From an uncultured Clostridia bacterium (GTDB lineage Bacteria > Bacillota > Clostridia > Monoglobales > Monoglobaceae), in the NCBI GenBank assembly GCA_910580105.1, contig CAJTWN010000002.1:251245-315244 (forward strand): a stretch of 64,000 nucleotides of DNA, written 5' to 3'. This document shows, in pieces, positions 24,052-33,828 of the stretch. Numbering within the stretch: position 1 is the first letter of the stretch; every line of letters begins with the position of its first letter. The notes below the pieces were generated by a model. That model saw nothing but the letters and a program-made list of their open reading frames with translations, had not been told where the DNA came from and made no database searches. The translations under genes and the position numbers were made by a program.

Positions 24052-25893
24052 TTATTCAGCTTCCACAAAACCATCACATAATGGATTCATTGCATCTAAA
24101 CTATCCCACATGAAGACACGGACTTCATTATAAGGAGAAGCTGATTCAAACGCGCCCGGAACTTCAATTTTTCCAATCGGCGAATCGGACTTCACCTGAT
24201 CTTTGACCGGACAAACCTTTGCTTGTACCAACAACTTATTCCCTTCTGCATCGGTATTATAGAGGGCAACGACCACATATACCTGTTCATCAGTTGCCTT
24301 TCTCAATTCAACCGTTGAAGCATTTTTATCAATTCCGCGGATAGCATACTCGCCATCTTCAGTAATGTCAATATAAGCCGTCACCTTATTGGATATTTCA
24401 TCACCGTTTGTTGCCCAAACAGTAACCGGTGTCCATTCCATTGCGGTTTCCGTCTTTAACACACCGCCATTCACCGTCACACCCGCCGGTTTTTTCGCTT
24501 CATCTCCTGACGCATCACCAACATGCCAGGTAACCGCAGAACCTTCAACATCATGCGAACCGATAGAAGCCACAAACTTGACACTTCCACTCAAATCTCT
24601 AATTACATTGGAACCATCCAAACGAATAGTCACACTGGTCTCTTCATTCCATTTTGCATACAATGTCTTATTTCCAGTTGAACCTTTAGCAATCTCTGTA
24701 ATCGGCGAACCATTACAATCCGCATTATCATACCATCCGCCAAAAATGAAATCCGTTTTGGTCGGTGTTCCCAATTTAATCGTTTCTGTTTCGATATTAT
24801 ATTTTGCCGGTGCACCTGCAAAATTCGTACCGCCATTCAGCTCATACGAAATGGTATAGTCTTCCAGATTCCATTTTGCGTATAGCGTGGTACCCATATT
24901 GCTTCCAAAAATTTCATCAAAATTCGCAGCTGTTACTTCTGTGTAAACCGTTCCGGTTCCATCCTGCGCCTTTGTCCATCCTGCCAAAACATAACCATTC
25001 TTTGATACACCTGTACCAGCAAGCATTGTCTTCGGTAAATCACTCTTGGTCACATTCAATACCGGCGCTGTTCCACCGGTAAAAGTACCGCCATTTCCAT
25101 TATACGTAACCGCATACGTTGTTTCTTTTACAGTAATTTTTAAATTTATCGGCTGATAATTTTCATCAGAAGAGGTCAGTGAAACAGCATATGGCTGCGC
25201 ATTTAACGGCATCTTTGTCCCTGCGCCGGTTTTAAATTTCAACGTTGCGGTTTTTTGTGTCGCATCAGCAGTGATCGTATAATCTGTATTTTCTGCAAGC
25301 GGCGTACCACCCAGGCTTAATGTAACTGTTTTCATCCAGTCCTCTGAATACCCGGAGATTGTAAAAACTGCCTCAGCGCCTTCAGACACTTCAACCTCCT
25401 TTGTTACAATTGTCGGCTGTGTTGCATTGCGCGCTGTTTTATAATACTGGGTCATATTTGCCCCTGCTGTCATTGAATTTGCAACTGCCTTATAAATTCC
25501 CAGGGGGTCAGATTCTCTTGGCCGGAACTGAATCGTGATGGTTCCATCAGGGTTGGTGGTATACTGATTGAGATATTGAACTTTATCATCTGCATATTCA
25601 CCATTTTGATATGACAAGAAAGATACCTCATCATTGGAAACTCCCGCTCCATTGTCATCGGTAAGCTTCAGTGTCATTCTGACCAGTGTGTCTGCGGAAA
25701 GGGTCAGCATACCATCTTCAGCATCCGCGCTCTCCTTCAAGCTTCCGTCTGCCGTAACAAATTCCTGACTATCGGACGTTTTTATTTCAATCTTTTCAAC
25801 AGACAAACCATCTGCAAAAACAGCTGCGGACGGAATCAACATTGCACCGGCCATCATGGAAGCTATTATCTTGTTCCACATTTTCTTATCCAT
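24052..25893 (-). CDS. Secreted protein with InlB-type (Listeria-Bacteroides) repeats
   Basis: A 613-residue exported protein with signal peptide (MWNKIIASMMAGAMLIPSAAVFA after the first four residues). N-terminal part: a beta-rich Ig-like region (about 30-145) and a second one (about 150-255, IVTKEVEVSEGAEAVFTI). Two Flg_new/InlB B-repeats follow (about 258-415): YAVTYNGNGGTF ... GYVLAGWTKAQDGTG ... TLYAKWN, and YTISYELNGGTN ... FIFGGWYDNADCNG ... TLYAKWN. The C-terminal 190 residues contain a VTAYIDITEDGEYAIRGI region of unknown type. There is no sortase motif or S-layer domain. A cell-surface adhesin or matrix protein is likely; the partner is unknown. Confidence 0.8.
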   Translation of the reverse strand: MDKKMWNKIIASMMAGAMLIPSAAVFADGLSVEKIEIKTSDSQEFVTADGSLKESADAEDGMLTLSADTLVRMTLKLTDDNGAGVSNDEVSFLSYQNGEYADDKVQYLNQYTTNPDGTITIQFRPRESDPLGIYKAVANSMTAGANMTQYYKTARNATQPTIVTKEVEVSEGAEAVFTISGYSEDWMKTVTLSLGGTPLAENTDYTITADATQKTATLKFKTGAGTKMPLNAQPYAVSLTSSDENYQPINLKITVKETTYAVTYNGNGGTFTGGTAPVLNVTKSDLPKTMLAGTGVSKNGYVLAGWTKAQDGTGTVYTEVTAANFDEIFGSNMGTTLYAKWNLEDYTISYELNGGTNFAGAPAKYNIETETIKLGTPTKTDFIFGGWYDNADCNGSPITEIAKGSTGNKTLYAKWNEETSVTIRLDGSNVIRDLSGSVKFVASIGSHDVEGSAVTWHVGDASGDEAKKPAGVTVNGGVLKTETAMEWTPVTVWATNGDEISNKVTAYIDITEDGEYAIRGIDKNASTVELRKATDEQVYVVVALYNTDAEGNKLLVQAKVCPVKDQVKSDSPIGKIEVPGAFESASPYNEVRVFMWDSLDAMNPLCDGFVEAE

Positions 25894-25979
25894 AACAATC
25901 TCCTATCTGCTGCCATGCTCAGCCGCAAAATCCCTGCATGGTAATTTTATATGTTGCTATCTCAGCATTTTCTACAAAG

Positions 25980-26948
25980 TTACAAACGGAACTGAAGACC
26001 ATTTTCATCCTGCGTGACCTCCAGCATATCCTCAAAAATCGCTTGAATTACTTCAATACTCAAATAAGTACGGTCATTTTCAGAATATGGAGCCATCAGT
26101 TCGCTGTGTTCAACTGCATTAATATAAATTTTTTCTTTTCCCAAAATTACATAAGTTGATTTATAAGGATAATACAAAGAAACCGTTTGATTTTCTTCGT
26201 CCCAAAGGACATCCATACCAACAGCTTCAGCAAAAAAACGAATTGGAATCAATACTGTTCCTTCCCTTTGCAGCGGCAAAACATCCATTTCTACCGGTAC
26301 ATCATTAATCAGCATTTCTTGACTGCTAAAAGAATAAACAACCGTCTTTTCAGGGGAAGGACTCTCTAATGTCGGAAAAACATTATATCCCCCAACATAA
26401 ACATCAATTCCCTCTGTTGGAACAGAAACAATCATACCGCTCTCTGCATCCACCTGACGGAGCTGGACACTTCCGGCAATAAACAGAAGCGGATATACAT
26501 CATCTGAATTATACAAACGCTCTGGTTCTTTGGGAATTAATGTATAATAGAACAATGGACCATCCCGCAAAATTTTACTTTCTGAAGAACCATAATATAA
26601 ATAATCAACTGTAACGATATTGCCGTCCAAAGAAGCAGAGATACCTGCAACATCTGAAAACACCATTGCATCACTTGTCTCTAATAAAGGAACGCCTTCT
26701 TCCGTGGTCTTTATCGAAAACTGTGTCTCATCAAAAGCAAAGCTAAAATGAAAACCACAAACGCCATTCCCTGCCGGAAGATTCTTCAAATAAACCGGAA
26801 CTGTAATTTCATTGGCATCATTCATCGTATAAGGCGCAAAAAACATTTGTGCATTTTCTGCTGCTGCAATACCTATTGCAGAAAACGTCAATGTGATCCC
26901 AGCTAACCCGGCTGCTATTATCTTTTTGAAACCTGAAAACCAATTCAT
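25980..26948 (-). CDS. Secreted cohesin-like protein with copper-amine-oxidase-N-like stalk domain
   Basis: A 322-residue exported protein. Signal peptide within residues 1-30 (IIAAGLAGITLTFSAIGIAAA). Residues about 35-170 read as a cohesin-like jelly roll: NEITVPVYLKNLP, GVCGFHFSFAFDETQF, NIVTVDYLYYG and PLFYYTLIP. Residues about 205-322 form a stalk domain with paired motifs LLINDVPVEM, TVLIPIRFFAEAVG, DVLWDEENQTVSL and IYINAVEHSELM. No dockerin-bearing partner is visible, so it should not be taken as proof of a cellulosome. It is co-directional with the InlB-repeat gene (86-bp gap); both may be surface proteins of one transcript. Confidence 0.65.
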   Translation of the reverse strand: MNWFSGFKKIIAAGLAGITLTFSAIGIAAAENAQMFFAPYTMNDANEITVPVYLKNLPAGNGVCGFHFSFAFDETQFSIKTTEEGVPLLETSDAMVFSDVAGISASLDGNIVTVDYLYYGSSESKILRDGPLFYYTLIPKEPERLYNSDDVYPLLFIAGSVQLRQVDAESGMIVSVPTEGIDVYVGGYNVFPTLESPSPEKTVVYSFSSQEMLINDVPVEMDVLPLQREGTVLIPIRFFAEAVGMDVLWDEENQTVSLYYPYKSTYVILGKEKIYINAVEHSELMAPYSENDRTYLSIEVIQAIFEDMLEVTQDENGLQFRL

Positions 26949-27048
26949 TCTCTTTTCTCCTCTATCGCAAATACAACAAAATTTTTTAATATTTTTACAA
27001 TATAATTATATATTTTTTTTGCTGTACTGTCAAGCAAAAGACCACAAT

Positions 27049-29475
27049 TTACATTACAACGCGAACATTACACTCTTTTTTGTCCGAAAATACCACATTT
27101 CCGTCCGCCAGCTGACCATCAACATAAACTTCACGAACACCTTTTTGATTTCCGCTCTCATTTTCAACAGTGATATGGTACGTACAGCCTCTGAATTTCC
27201 TTGTAACTTTAAATCCCTTCATATCCTCTGGTATACAAGGATCAATACAAAGACCCTTAAATTCAGGCCGGATTCCCAAAATGTATTGTGTGACTGCATA
27301 ATAGTTCCATGCCGCTGTACCAGTAAGCCACGAATTCTTTGCCTCTCCCTGCCGTTTTGCATCACGTCCGGCAATCATCTGCGAATACACATATGGCTCC
27401 GTACGATGTATTTCACTAATATCTTCCAAATACGATGGTGCAATTTTGCTGTACACCTCAAAAGCACGATTCCCATTACCAAGCACCGTTTCTGCAATTG
27501 CAATCCATGGATTATTGTGACAAAAAATCCCGGCATTTTCTTTATATCCGGGCGGATAGGAAGAAATTTCACCCAATTCCAAATGGTATGTTGAATACGG
27601 TGGATATTGCAGGACAATACCATAATCGCACTCCAAATATTTTTTCACAGAATCCATCGCCTTCTGTGCCTTCCCATTCTCTTTTCCAATTCCGGCCATC
27701 ACACAGAATCCCTGGGACTCGATATAAATCTTACCTTCTTCACAGGAAGCACTGCCCACCGGATTGCTGAAACTATCATATGCACGGATAAACCATTCAC
27801 CGTCATATCCATATTCTTCAACTGCTTTGGTCATTTTTTCTACACGTGCCAAAACATCTTCTTTCTTTTTCTGATCACCGATTGCTTCATAAAGCTGGGC
27901 GAACTGCTTTCCAATAAACACAAACATACCGGCAATCAAAACCGATTCTGCCACCCGGCCATCTGCCTCACCATAGGTCTGGAAGGATTCATCCGGAAGC
28001 TCGGAAAAACAGTTCAAATTCAAACAATCATTCCAGTCGGCCCGGCCAATCAACGGGAGTCCATGAGGGCCCACATTTCCGTCTGCGTGATCAAAAGAAC
28101 GCTCCAGATGAGAAAGCAAGGTTGCACAATTATCAGGATTATTATCAAAAGGTACCTGACGATTCAAAATATCAATATCACCGGTTTCTTTTATATACGC
28201 AACCGTTCCCAAAATCAGCCAAAGCGGATCATCATTAAATCCACTGCCAATTTCATTATTTCCGCGTTTTGTAAGGGGCTGGTACTGATGATATGCGCTG
28301 CCGTCTTCAAATTGTGTGGAGGCAATATCAATGATACGTTCTCCGGCACGTTCCGGAATCTGATGAACAAATCCCAGCAGGTCCTGATTAGAATCCCGGA
28401 ATCCCATCCCCCGGCCGATTCCCGTTTCATAATAGGATGCGCTTCTTGACATATTGAAGGTAACCATACACTGATATGAATTCCAAATGTTAACCATCCG
28501 ATCAAGCCGTGCATCTCCGCTTTCAACATGATAGATGCCCAACAGTTCATCCCAATATGCTTTCAATTCAGCAAGGGCCGCATCCACTTTTTCGGTGGTA
28601 TCGAACTTTCCAATCATTTCGTATGCTTTTTCTTTATTGATAACATCCAAGGCAACAAATTTTTTCTCCTGCTCATTTTCGATGTAACCCAAATTAAAAA
28701 CAAAGGTCTTCTCTTCGCCCGGTTTCAATTCAACCGCAAGGCAATGCGAAGCAATCGGATACCAACCGTCTGCCATTGAGTTTCTGGGTTCCCCCTCTAT
28801 TACTGCATCCGGCGTGTCAAAACCATTAAATGCGCCAAGAAAACTATCCCGGTCGGTATCAAAACCATACAACGGGCTGTTCACGGCATAAAACGCATAG
28901 TGATTTCTTCTTTCACGATATTCGGTTTTATGGAAAATCACGCTGCCTTCAACCTCAACCTCACCGGTATTCAGGTTTCTCTGATAATTTGTCATATCAT
29001 CATAGGCATTCCAAAGGCAAAATTCAACCAAGGAATACAGCTTTAAGGATTTGTCCTGTTGACTTGTATTCTTTATCGTAACTTTATGTATCTCACAATT
29101 ATCTCCAACAGGCACAAAAGCCGTTTGTGTAAGCTTTACACCGCCCCGTTCTCCCATAATAGTGGTATATCCCATACCATGCCGGCATTCGTATTTCTCA
29201 AGTTCTTTTTTCATTGGCATATACGAATGTGTCCAACAGTCTTCTCCGTCCTTGATATAAAAATAACGACCACCATTGTCCACCGGCACATTATTATATC
29301 TATATCGCAATATCCGGCGATGCCTTGCATCTTTATAAAAACAATAACCGCCTGAGGTATTTGAAATTAAAGAAAAAAAGTCATTGGTTCCCAAATAATT
29401 AATCCAGGGAAGCGGTGTCTTCGGGGTTTCAATAACATATTCTTTTGCACAATCATCAAAATATCCGAATTTCAT
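27049..29475 (-). CDS. cbp: Cellobiose phosphorylase (GH94)
   Basis: An 808-residue cytoplasmic enzyme that splits cellobiose with phosphate into glucose-1-phosphate and glucose. Start 29475 (MKFGYFDD) is chosen because GGAG lies 7 bp upstream and it matches the usual N-terminus and length (about 810) of Clostridium cellobiose phosphorylases. Many characteristic blocks are intact: [80 protein letters not shown], the catalytic Asp in [30 protein letters not shown] and [12 protein letters not shown]. No signal peptide. It implies import of cello- or glucomanno-oligosaccharides. Confidence 0.95.
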   Translation of the reverse strand: MKFGYFDDCAKEYVIETPKTPLPWINYLGTNDFFSLISNTSGGYCFYKDARHRRILRYRYNNVPVDNGGRYFYIKDGEDCWTHSYMPMKKELEKYECRHGMGYTTIMGERGGVKLTQTAFVPVGDNCEIHKVTIKNTSQQDKSLKLYSLVEFCLWNAYDDMTNYQRNLNTGEVEVEGSVIFHKTEYRERRNHYAFYAVNSPLYGFDTDRDSFLGAFNGFDTPDAVIEGEPRNSMADGWYPIASHCLAVELKPGEEKTFVFNLGYIENEQEKKFVALDVINKEKAYEMIGKFDTTEKVDAALAELKAYWDELLGIYHVESGDARLDRMVNIWNSYQCMVTFNMSRSASYYETGIGRGMGFRDSNQDLLGFVHQIPERAGERIIDIASTQFEDGSAYHQYQPLTKRGNNEIGSGFNDDPLWLILGTVAYIKETGDIDILNRQVPFDNNPDNCATLLSHLERSFDHADGNVGPHGLPLIGRADWNDCLNLNCFSELPDESFQTYGEADGRVAESVLIAGMFVFIGKQFAQLYEAIGDQKKKEDVLARVEKMTKAVEEYGYDGEWFIRAYDSFSNPVGSASCEEGKIYIESQGFCVMAGIGKENGKAQKAMDSVKKYLECDYGIVLQYPPYSTYHLELGEISSYPPGYKENAGIFCHNNPWIAIAETVLGNGNRAFEVYSKIAPSYLEDISEIHRTEPYVYSQMIAGRDAKRQGEAKNSWLTGTAAWNYYAVTQYILGIRPEFKGLCIDPCIPEDMKGFKVTRKFRGCTYHITVENESGNQKGVREVYVDGQLADGNVVFSDKKECNVRVVM

Positions 29476-29771
29476 TTTATGCTCCATTCCGCCGCTTTTA
29501 CCGGCATTTCTTTTGTCATTATTCAATGAATCGCAAACACAATCCACATACAATCTCTTTAACAATCTGTAATTTCCATAAGACACTTTTCCATTCCACT
29601 GATCAATATTATCACAGTTGACTTAATTGGTTTTTTCGTTATGTCTTATTTTATGTTAAATCGACTTCAAGCCTCTATAAAAAATATGCCACTGTTGTTT
29701 TAATATTTTTTATTTTTTATTTTTATACATCACGAGGGCGGTTTCTGTCCGCCCTCGCCTGCTGCCGCCAC
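29476..29771. other. Intergenic stretch with GC-rich hairpin
   Basis: Contains the hairpin GAGGGCGG / CCGCCCTC at about 29733-29757. It lies just after the heparinase-like gene's stop codon on the minus strand but is not followed by a T-run there, so it could be a 3'-end stabiliser rather than a terminator. A promoter-like TTAAGT-TAATAT for the phosphorylase gene is weak. Confidence 0.45.
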
Positions 29772-31625
29772 TTATTCTGCCTGTCTGAAAGACCAGGTAT
29801 ATTCAAATTTTTCATTTTCCCCTTTTGGCAATATAGAGACACGATGCAGTCCATTGATCCAATTTTTTGCAAGCTTTCCATCCAGTTCTAATTTTTCAAT
29901 TTCCAACTGATATGAAAGTCCTTTGGTTTCAAGCAAAACATCATCCAGCAAAATCCCTTCCGCTGTCTGCTTGATTTCACAAGGAGTAATAAAATTAAAC
30001 TGCAATTTTGCAGGTTCTTTTAATATCCCTTTTTCAGACACATCCACACCAAGCCCACGATGCAGGATATAAGTACGCTCCCAGGATACCACTTTTGCCT
30101 CAGGTGCATAAGCGCCGCCAATATCTGTTGTCACCTGTGAACTATTCCCATCAGATGTATACACAATATCTGTCGCTTTAAAGTTTTCACCCGGTGCTTC
30201 CTCCGCATCGTTTATCTGCGGAAGATTATGATAGGCTGAACGCTGGGAAAACACCTGATACCTTGTAGGGCCCCAATGATTTTTTGTGTATTCGCCAACG
30301 CCCATATCTACCACAATTGGTTTGTTTTTATAATACACAAGAAAATTTCCTACATCGTTATGATTATGGGCAGATTCATCATTATTTCCGCCCTTCATCG
30401 CAAGGTAAAATCCGTCATGTTCTTTAAAACATGCAATATTTAAATCTCTAAGAATGACATCATTTTCAGAAGGCTCTTTTATCTCCTGCGCATCCAACAT
30501 TTCAAAATAAAAAGTTTGCATTAATGCAGCATACAAATTTCCAGACAAATTATACTGCATATTACCACACTTAAACTCCCGAACCGCTAAATCAGCAACC
30601 TCTTCATTTTTCGTATATTTACCAAAAAGGTAGACCTTGGATGCAATAAAACCACAGGTTTCGCTGCAATCTGCAAAAGAAACAAAATGATTTCCATATA
30701 TATTTACCTTTGCGATATAAGAAGCCATATTCCGGAGTTTTTCGTTGTCCTCAAAGAAATCAATTTTTCCCACTCCCGCCGACTGAATAATATAGAGAAC
30801 ATCAAACAAACATCCGGCTGCATGGAACCAATACCCCGGTCCCTCATTACAGTTGCCTTCTTCATTATATGTATCCACAAAAACTTCCATAGAGTGAATA
30901 GCCTTTACCACAGCGGCCTCTCTACGTTTGTCATCATCCTCAATGAGCAAGACAGACATAAGTGCATTAGATGTACACCATGGTGTCCAGTTATTGATAA
31001 TCGTATCTTCTTGGATTTCATACCCCATCCAATGATACCCATCTTCCTCAATATAAGGATCTATAATTCTTTCTTTCAATTCTTTTTTCATTCTCCGTGT
31101 AATCAGTGGAGATACTTCATCAAGCTTATCATGAAGCAGATAATACGCAAGACTCATAATCGCCCCGGTGTCTGCTGCAATCAAATCAATAATAATTTTA
31201 TCCGGATTTGGCAGACATCCCACAAATACGTTCAGATTATGGGGAAACACATAATTATGAACCGGAAGAGCCCATGTACTTTCTTCACAGATTGCCCAAA
31301 TAATATCAATGATTTTATCCATGAATCTGCCTTTATTTTCAAGGCATTCCGCCATCGTAAGCCAGGTCAGAGCCGTACGGCGTTGCCCCAAAACCGGGCC
31401 GTACGTCGTACGAACACCTTCCCTGAAATAACTCATAAAAAGTGTTGCCGTCAGCGGCACAATTTCGTAATCTTTAAACCCATCCGCATATTGCATGATT
31501 TTATCTTTAACCGCCGCCGGCAAACCTTCCCAAGCTTCCCGATCGGTTATCTCCGGAAAGGGCTTATACTGATCCCTGGATAAAATATTTCCTTTAAAAA
31601 ACTTCGGTGTAAATCTTTCAAACAT
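29772..31625 (-). CDS. Heparinase II/III-like protein (first copy)
   Basis: A 617-residue protein of the heparinase II/III superfamily: an N-terminal alpha/alpha toroid (about 1-370; ITDREAWEGLPA, AICEESTWALPVHNY, YHWMGYEIQEDTIINNWTPWC) followed by a beta-sandwich. The toroid/sandwich junction has the typical MKGGNNDESAHNHNDVGNFLVYYKNKPIVVDMGVGEY block with the conserved HNHND. No signal peptide, unlike exported lyases, so it would act on imported oligosaccharides. Family members are polysaccharide lyases for heparin, alginate and related uronates; the substrate here is unknown. It follows the YtcP permease gene by 29 bp and is probably the last gene of that operon. Confidence 0.85.
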   Translation of the reverse strand: MFERFTPKFFKGNILSRDQYKPFPEITDREAWEGLPAAVKDKIMQYADGFKDYEIVPLTATLFMSYFREGVRTTYGPVLGQRRTALTWLTMAECLENKGRFMDKIIDIIWAICEESTWALPVHNYVFPHNLNVFVGCLPNPDKIIIDLIAADTGAIMSLAYYLLHDKLDEVSPLITRRMKKELKERIIDPYIEEDGYHWMGYEIQEDTIINNWTPWCTSNALMSVLLIEDDDKRREAAVVKAIHSMEVFVDTYNEEGNCNEGPGYWFHAAGCLFDVLYIIQSAGVGKIDFFEDNEKLRNMASYIAKVNIYGNHFVSFADCSETCGFIASKVYLFGKYTKNEEVADLAVREFKCGNMQYNLSGNLYAALMQTFYFEMLDAQEIKEPSENDVILRDLNIACFKEHDGFYLAMKGGNNDESAHNHNDVGNFLVYYKNKPIVVDMGVGEYTKNHWGPTRYQVFSQRSAYHNLPQINDAEEAPGENFKATDIVYTSDGNSSQVTTDIGGAYAPEAKVVSWERTYILHRGLGVDVSEKGILKEPAKLQFNFITPCEIKQTAEGILLDDVLLETKGLSYQLEIEKLELDGKLAKNWINGLHRVSILPKGENEKFEYTWSFRQAE

Positions 31626-31654
31626 ATCTGTTCCTCACTTCTTTTCAGAAAATC

Positions 31655-32560
31655 TTAACCCTTAATTGAACCAACCGTAAGACCTTGAATAAAATACTTC
31701 TGGAAGAACGGATATACAATAATAATCGGACCAGCTGCAATCAGACACAACGCCATTCTTGCACCCTCAACCGGTACATCTGCCCCCTGTGCAACACTGT
31801 ACATACCACCTGCGTTTTCGGTTAATTTTTGAATATTCGCAATCATGTTCTGAAGGAGGAACTGCAGGTTCCAAAGCTCTGGTTTTGTAATAAAGTAAAG
31901 AGGCAAAGTCCAATCGTTCCAATATCCCAAAGTCTGGAACAATGCAATGGTTGCCAGACCCGGCAGAGACAATGGCATAACCAATGAAAAGAAGATTTTA
32001 AACTCGCCCGCGCCATCAAGCTTTGCCGCCTCAATCATCTCGTCCGGAATGGCAGATGTAAAGAAGGACCGCAGGACAATAATATTCCATCCATTCATCA
32101 CGTGAGGAAGGATCATTACCCAAATGGTGTTCTTCAAATGCAGGATGGTTGTAATAACCATATACCATGCAACAACACCGCCGCCAAACAACATGGTGAA
32201 AAACATATAGAATGTAAATGCTTTGCGGTACCTAAAATCTTTTCTTGAAATTGCATAGGCATAAAATGCCAAAACCAATGTACTCATCACCGTACCAACA
32301 ACGGTTACAAAAATAGTGACTCCATAGGCACGTAATACTGTATCTTTCGCCTGCCAAATATACTCATAAGAAGAAAAACTGAATTGTTCTGGAATTAACT
32401 GATAACCATGAGCAATAATTGAAGATTCATCTGCAACAGAAATACCAATTGTCAGAAGCACTGGAAATACACAAACAAATGCAATCAGAATAAATACAAT
32501 GTTTAAAATGATATTGGAGGCAGTGAATTTTGGATTTCTAAGCTTTTTATATTTTGTCAT
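31655..32560 (-). CDS. ytcP: Carbohydrate ABC transporter permease, YtcP type
   Basis: A 301-residue membrane protein with six predicted helices. The cytoplasmic EAA loop is visible as EMIEAAKLDGAGEFKIFFSLVMPLSLPGLATIA, summarised here by its EAAxxDGA core. Together with LplB and an LplA binding lipoprotein it forms an importer for complex oligosaccharides. The C-terminus FFQKYFIQGLTVGSIKG is typical of this subfamily. It lies 19 bp after the lplB-type gene in one transcript. No ATPase gene is in the window; importers of this type usually share an MsmX-like ATPase encoded elsewhere. Confidence 0.92.
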   Translation of the reverse strand: MTKYKKLRNPKFTASNIILNIVFILIAFVCVFPVLLTIGISVADESSIIAHGYQLIPEQFSFSSYEYIWQAKDTVLRAYGVTIFVTVVGTVMSTLVLAFYAYAISRKDFRYRKAFTFYMFFTMLFGGGVVAWYMVITTILHLKNTIWVMILPHVMNGWNIIVLRSFFTSAIPDEMIEAAKLDGAGEFKIFFSLVMPLSLPGLATIALFQTLGYWNDWTLPLYFITKPELWNLQFLLQNMIANIQKLTENAGGMYSVAQGADVPVEGARMALCLIAAGPIIIVYPFFQKYFIQGLTVGSIKG

Positions 32561-32579
32561 TTTCTATCTCTCCTTTCGC

Positions 32580-33599
32580 TTAAAACATTGCTTTTTCCGG
32601 ATCAATCTTAGTTACAATATAGTTCGTTGTTACAACCAAAATAAATCCACATACCGACTGATAGAAGGACGCTGCCGCTGCCATACCCATACTGGATGTT
32701 CCGGCGCCGGCCAACATTCTATACACATATGAACTGATAACATCGGTCGTTGAATAAAGCGCACCGGAATTCAGCGGCACCTGATAGAACAGACCAAAGT
32801 CAGCATTGAAAATCTTACCGACATTCATAATGGTCAATACCACCATCAGCGGCACCAGCGAAGGAATCGTTATATACCAAAGCTGTTTCGCACGGCTTGC
32901 ACCATCAATTTCAGCAGCCTCATATAATCCGGTGTCAATGCCGGCAATGGCTGCCATATATACAATACTACCGTATCCTACGCTCTTCCAGAAGTTTACA
33001 AACGTCAATATGTACGGCCACGGTTTTGGATTCGTATACCAATTAACCGGATCCAAACCAAACATCGGAAGAATTGTTTTGTTCAAAAATCCGTTTTCAG
33101 TACTCAAAAATGCAAATACCAGATAACTGACAATAACGAAGGATAAAAAGTGCGGCATGAGTATCATTGTCTGATAAACTTTAGATGCCACTTTATTGGC
33201 AATTTCAGTCAAACCAATTGCAAGCGCCACATTCAGCACAAGTCCCAATGCCAGGAAAAGAATGTTATAACCAAGCGTATTCCTGGTAATCGTCCACGCA
33301 TCTGAGCTGGTAAACAAAAACCGGAAGTTTTCCAACCCATTCCAGGGACTTGCAAAAATACCTTCAACAAAATTAATTTTCTTAAAAGCAATAATTATAC
33401 CGAACATCGGTAAATATGAAAAAATAAAAGTGAAAATAAATCCAGGCAACAACATAATAAATAGAGGCAGATTCTTCTTTGCCTCCCTTTGTATTCTTTT
33501 GCCGACCGGCATTTTCACTTTTTTAGGACGGTATTCCATTTCCGTCACTTCGGGAACGATAACTTTTTCCTGTACTGCAGATGTCTCTCCTTTTCCCAT
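32580..33599 (-). CDS. lplB: Carbohydrate ABC transporter permease, LplB type
   Basis: A 339-residue membrane protein, first gene of the lplB-ytcP-heparinase-like operon. A polar 45-residue N-terminal extension precedes the first helix (LPLFIMLLPGFIFTFIFSY). The EAA loop reads YEAAEIDGASRAKQLWYITIPSL. The C-terminus TNYIVTKIDPEKAMF matches LplB-like permeases. It pairs with YtcP as the heterodimeric membrane pore. The promoter upstream carries the conserved AAAGTTTACC element (33696-33705), which suggests activation by the YesN-type regulator. Confidence 0.92.
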   Translation of the reverse strand: MGKGETSAVQEKVIVPEVTEMEYRPKKVKMPVGKRIQREAKKNLPLFIMLLPGFIFTFIFSYLPMFGIIIAFKKINFVEGIFASPWNGLENFRFLFTSSDAWTITRNTLGYNILFLALGLVLNVALAIGLTEIANKVASKVYQTMILMPHFLSFVIVSYLVFAFLSTENGFLNKTILPMFGLDPVNWYTNPKPWPYILTFVNFWKSVGYGSIVYMAAIAGIDTGLYEAAEIDGASRAKQLWYITIPSLVPLMVVLTIMNVGKIFNADFGLFYQVPLNSGALYSTTDVISSYVYRMLAGAGTSSMGMAAAASFYQSVCGFILVVTTNYIVTKIDPEKAMF

Positions 33600-33663
33600 T
33601 ACATACTATCTCCTTTCTCTAAAACCCCACTTAAAACCAGTGGTTTGTTCATTCTTTATTCAT

Positions 33664-33705
33664 ATTATAAATGTTAGTACAGAATTTTTAAATGTGGTAA
33701 ACTTT
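33664..33705 (-). promoter_or_regulatory. Promoter with AAAGTTTACC element, lplB operon
   Basis: Minus strand: AAAGTTTACC (33705-33696), 26 bp, TATAAT (33669-33664). One of four promoters with the same geometry. Confidence 0.75.
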
Positions 33706-33786
33706 TTTCATATGTGGTTTTTTTTCAATATATTCTGTCAAAATTAAATAATCACACCACATATGCCTATTTTGTCATAATAAGTA

Positions 33787-33817
33787 AAAAAACCACACCA
33801 AATATGGTGTGGTTTTT
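33787..33817 (-). terminator. Terminator after LplA copy 3
   Basis: Hairpin AAACCACACCA / TGGTGTGGTTT followed by seven T residues on the minus strand. Confidence 0.9.
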
Positions 33818-33828
33818 CCTAAACGAAA

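Noticed and set aside
25980..26948. Evidence for a cellulosome
   Set aside because: One cohesin-like fold without any dockerin-bearing protein in the window is not enough; the fold also occurs in unrelated surface proteins.
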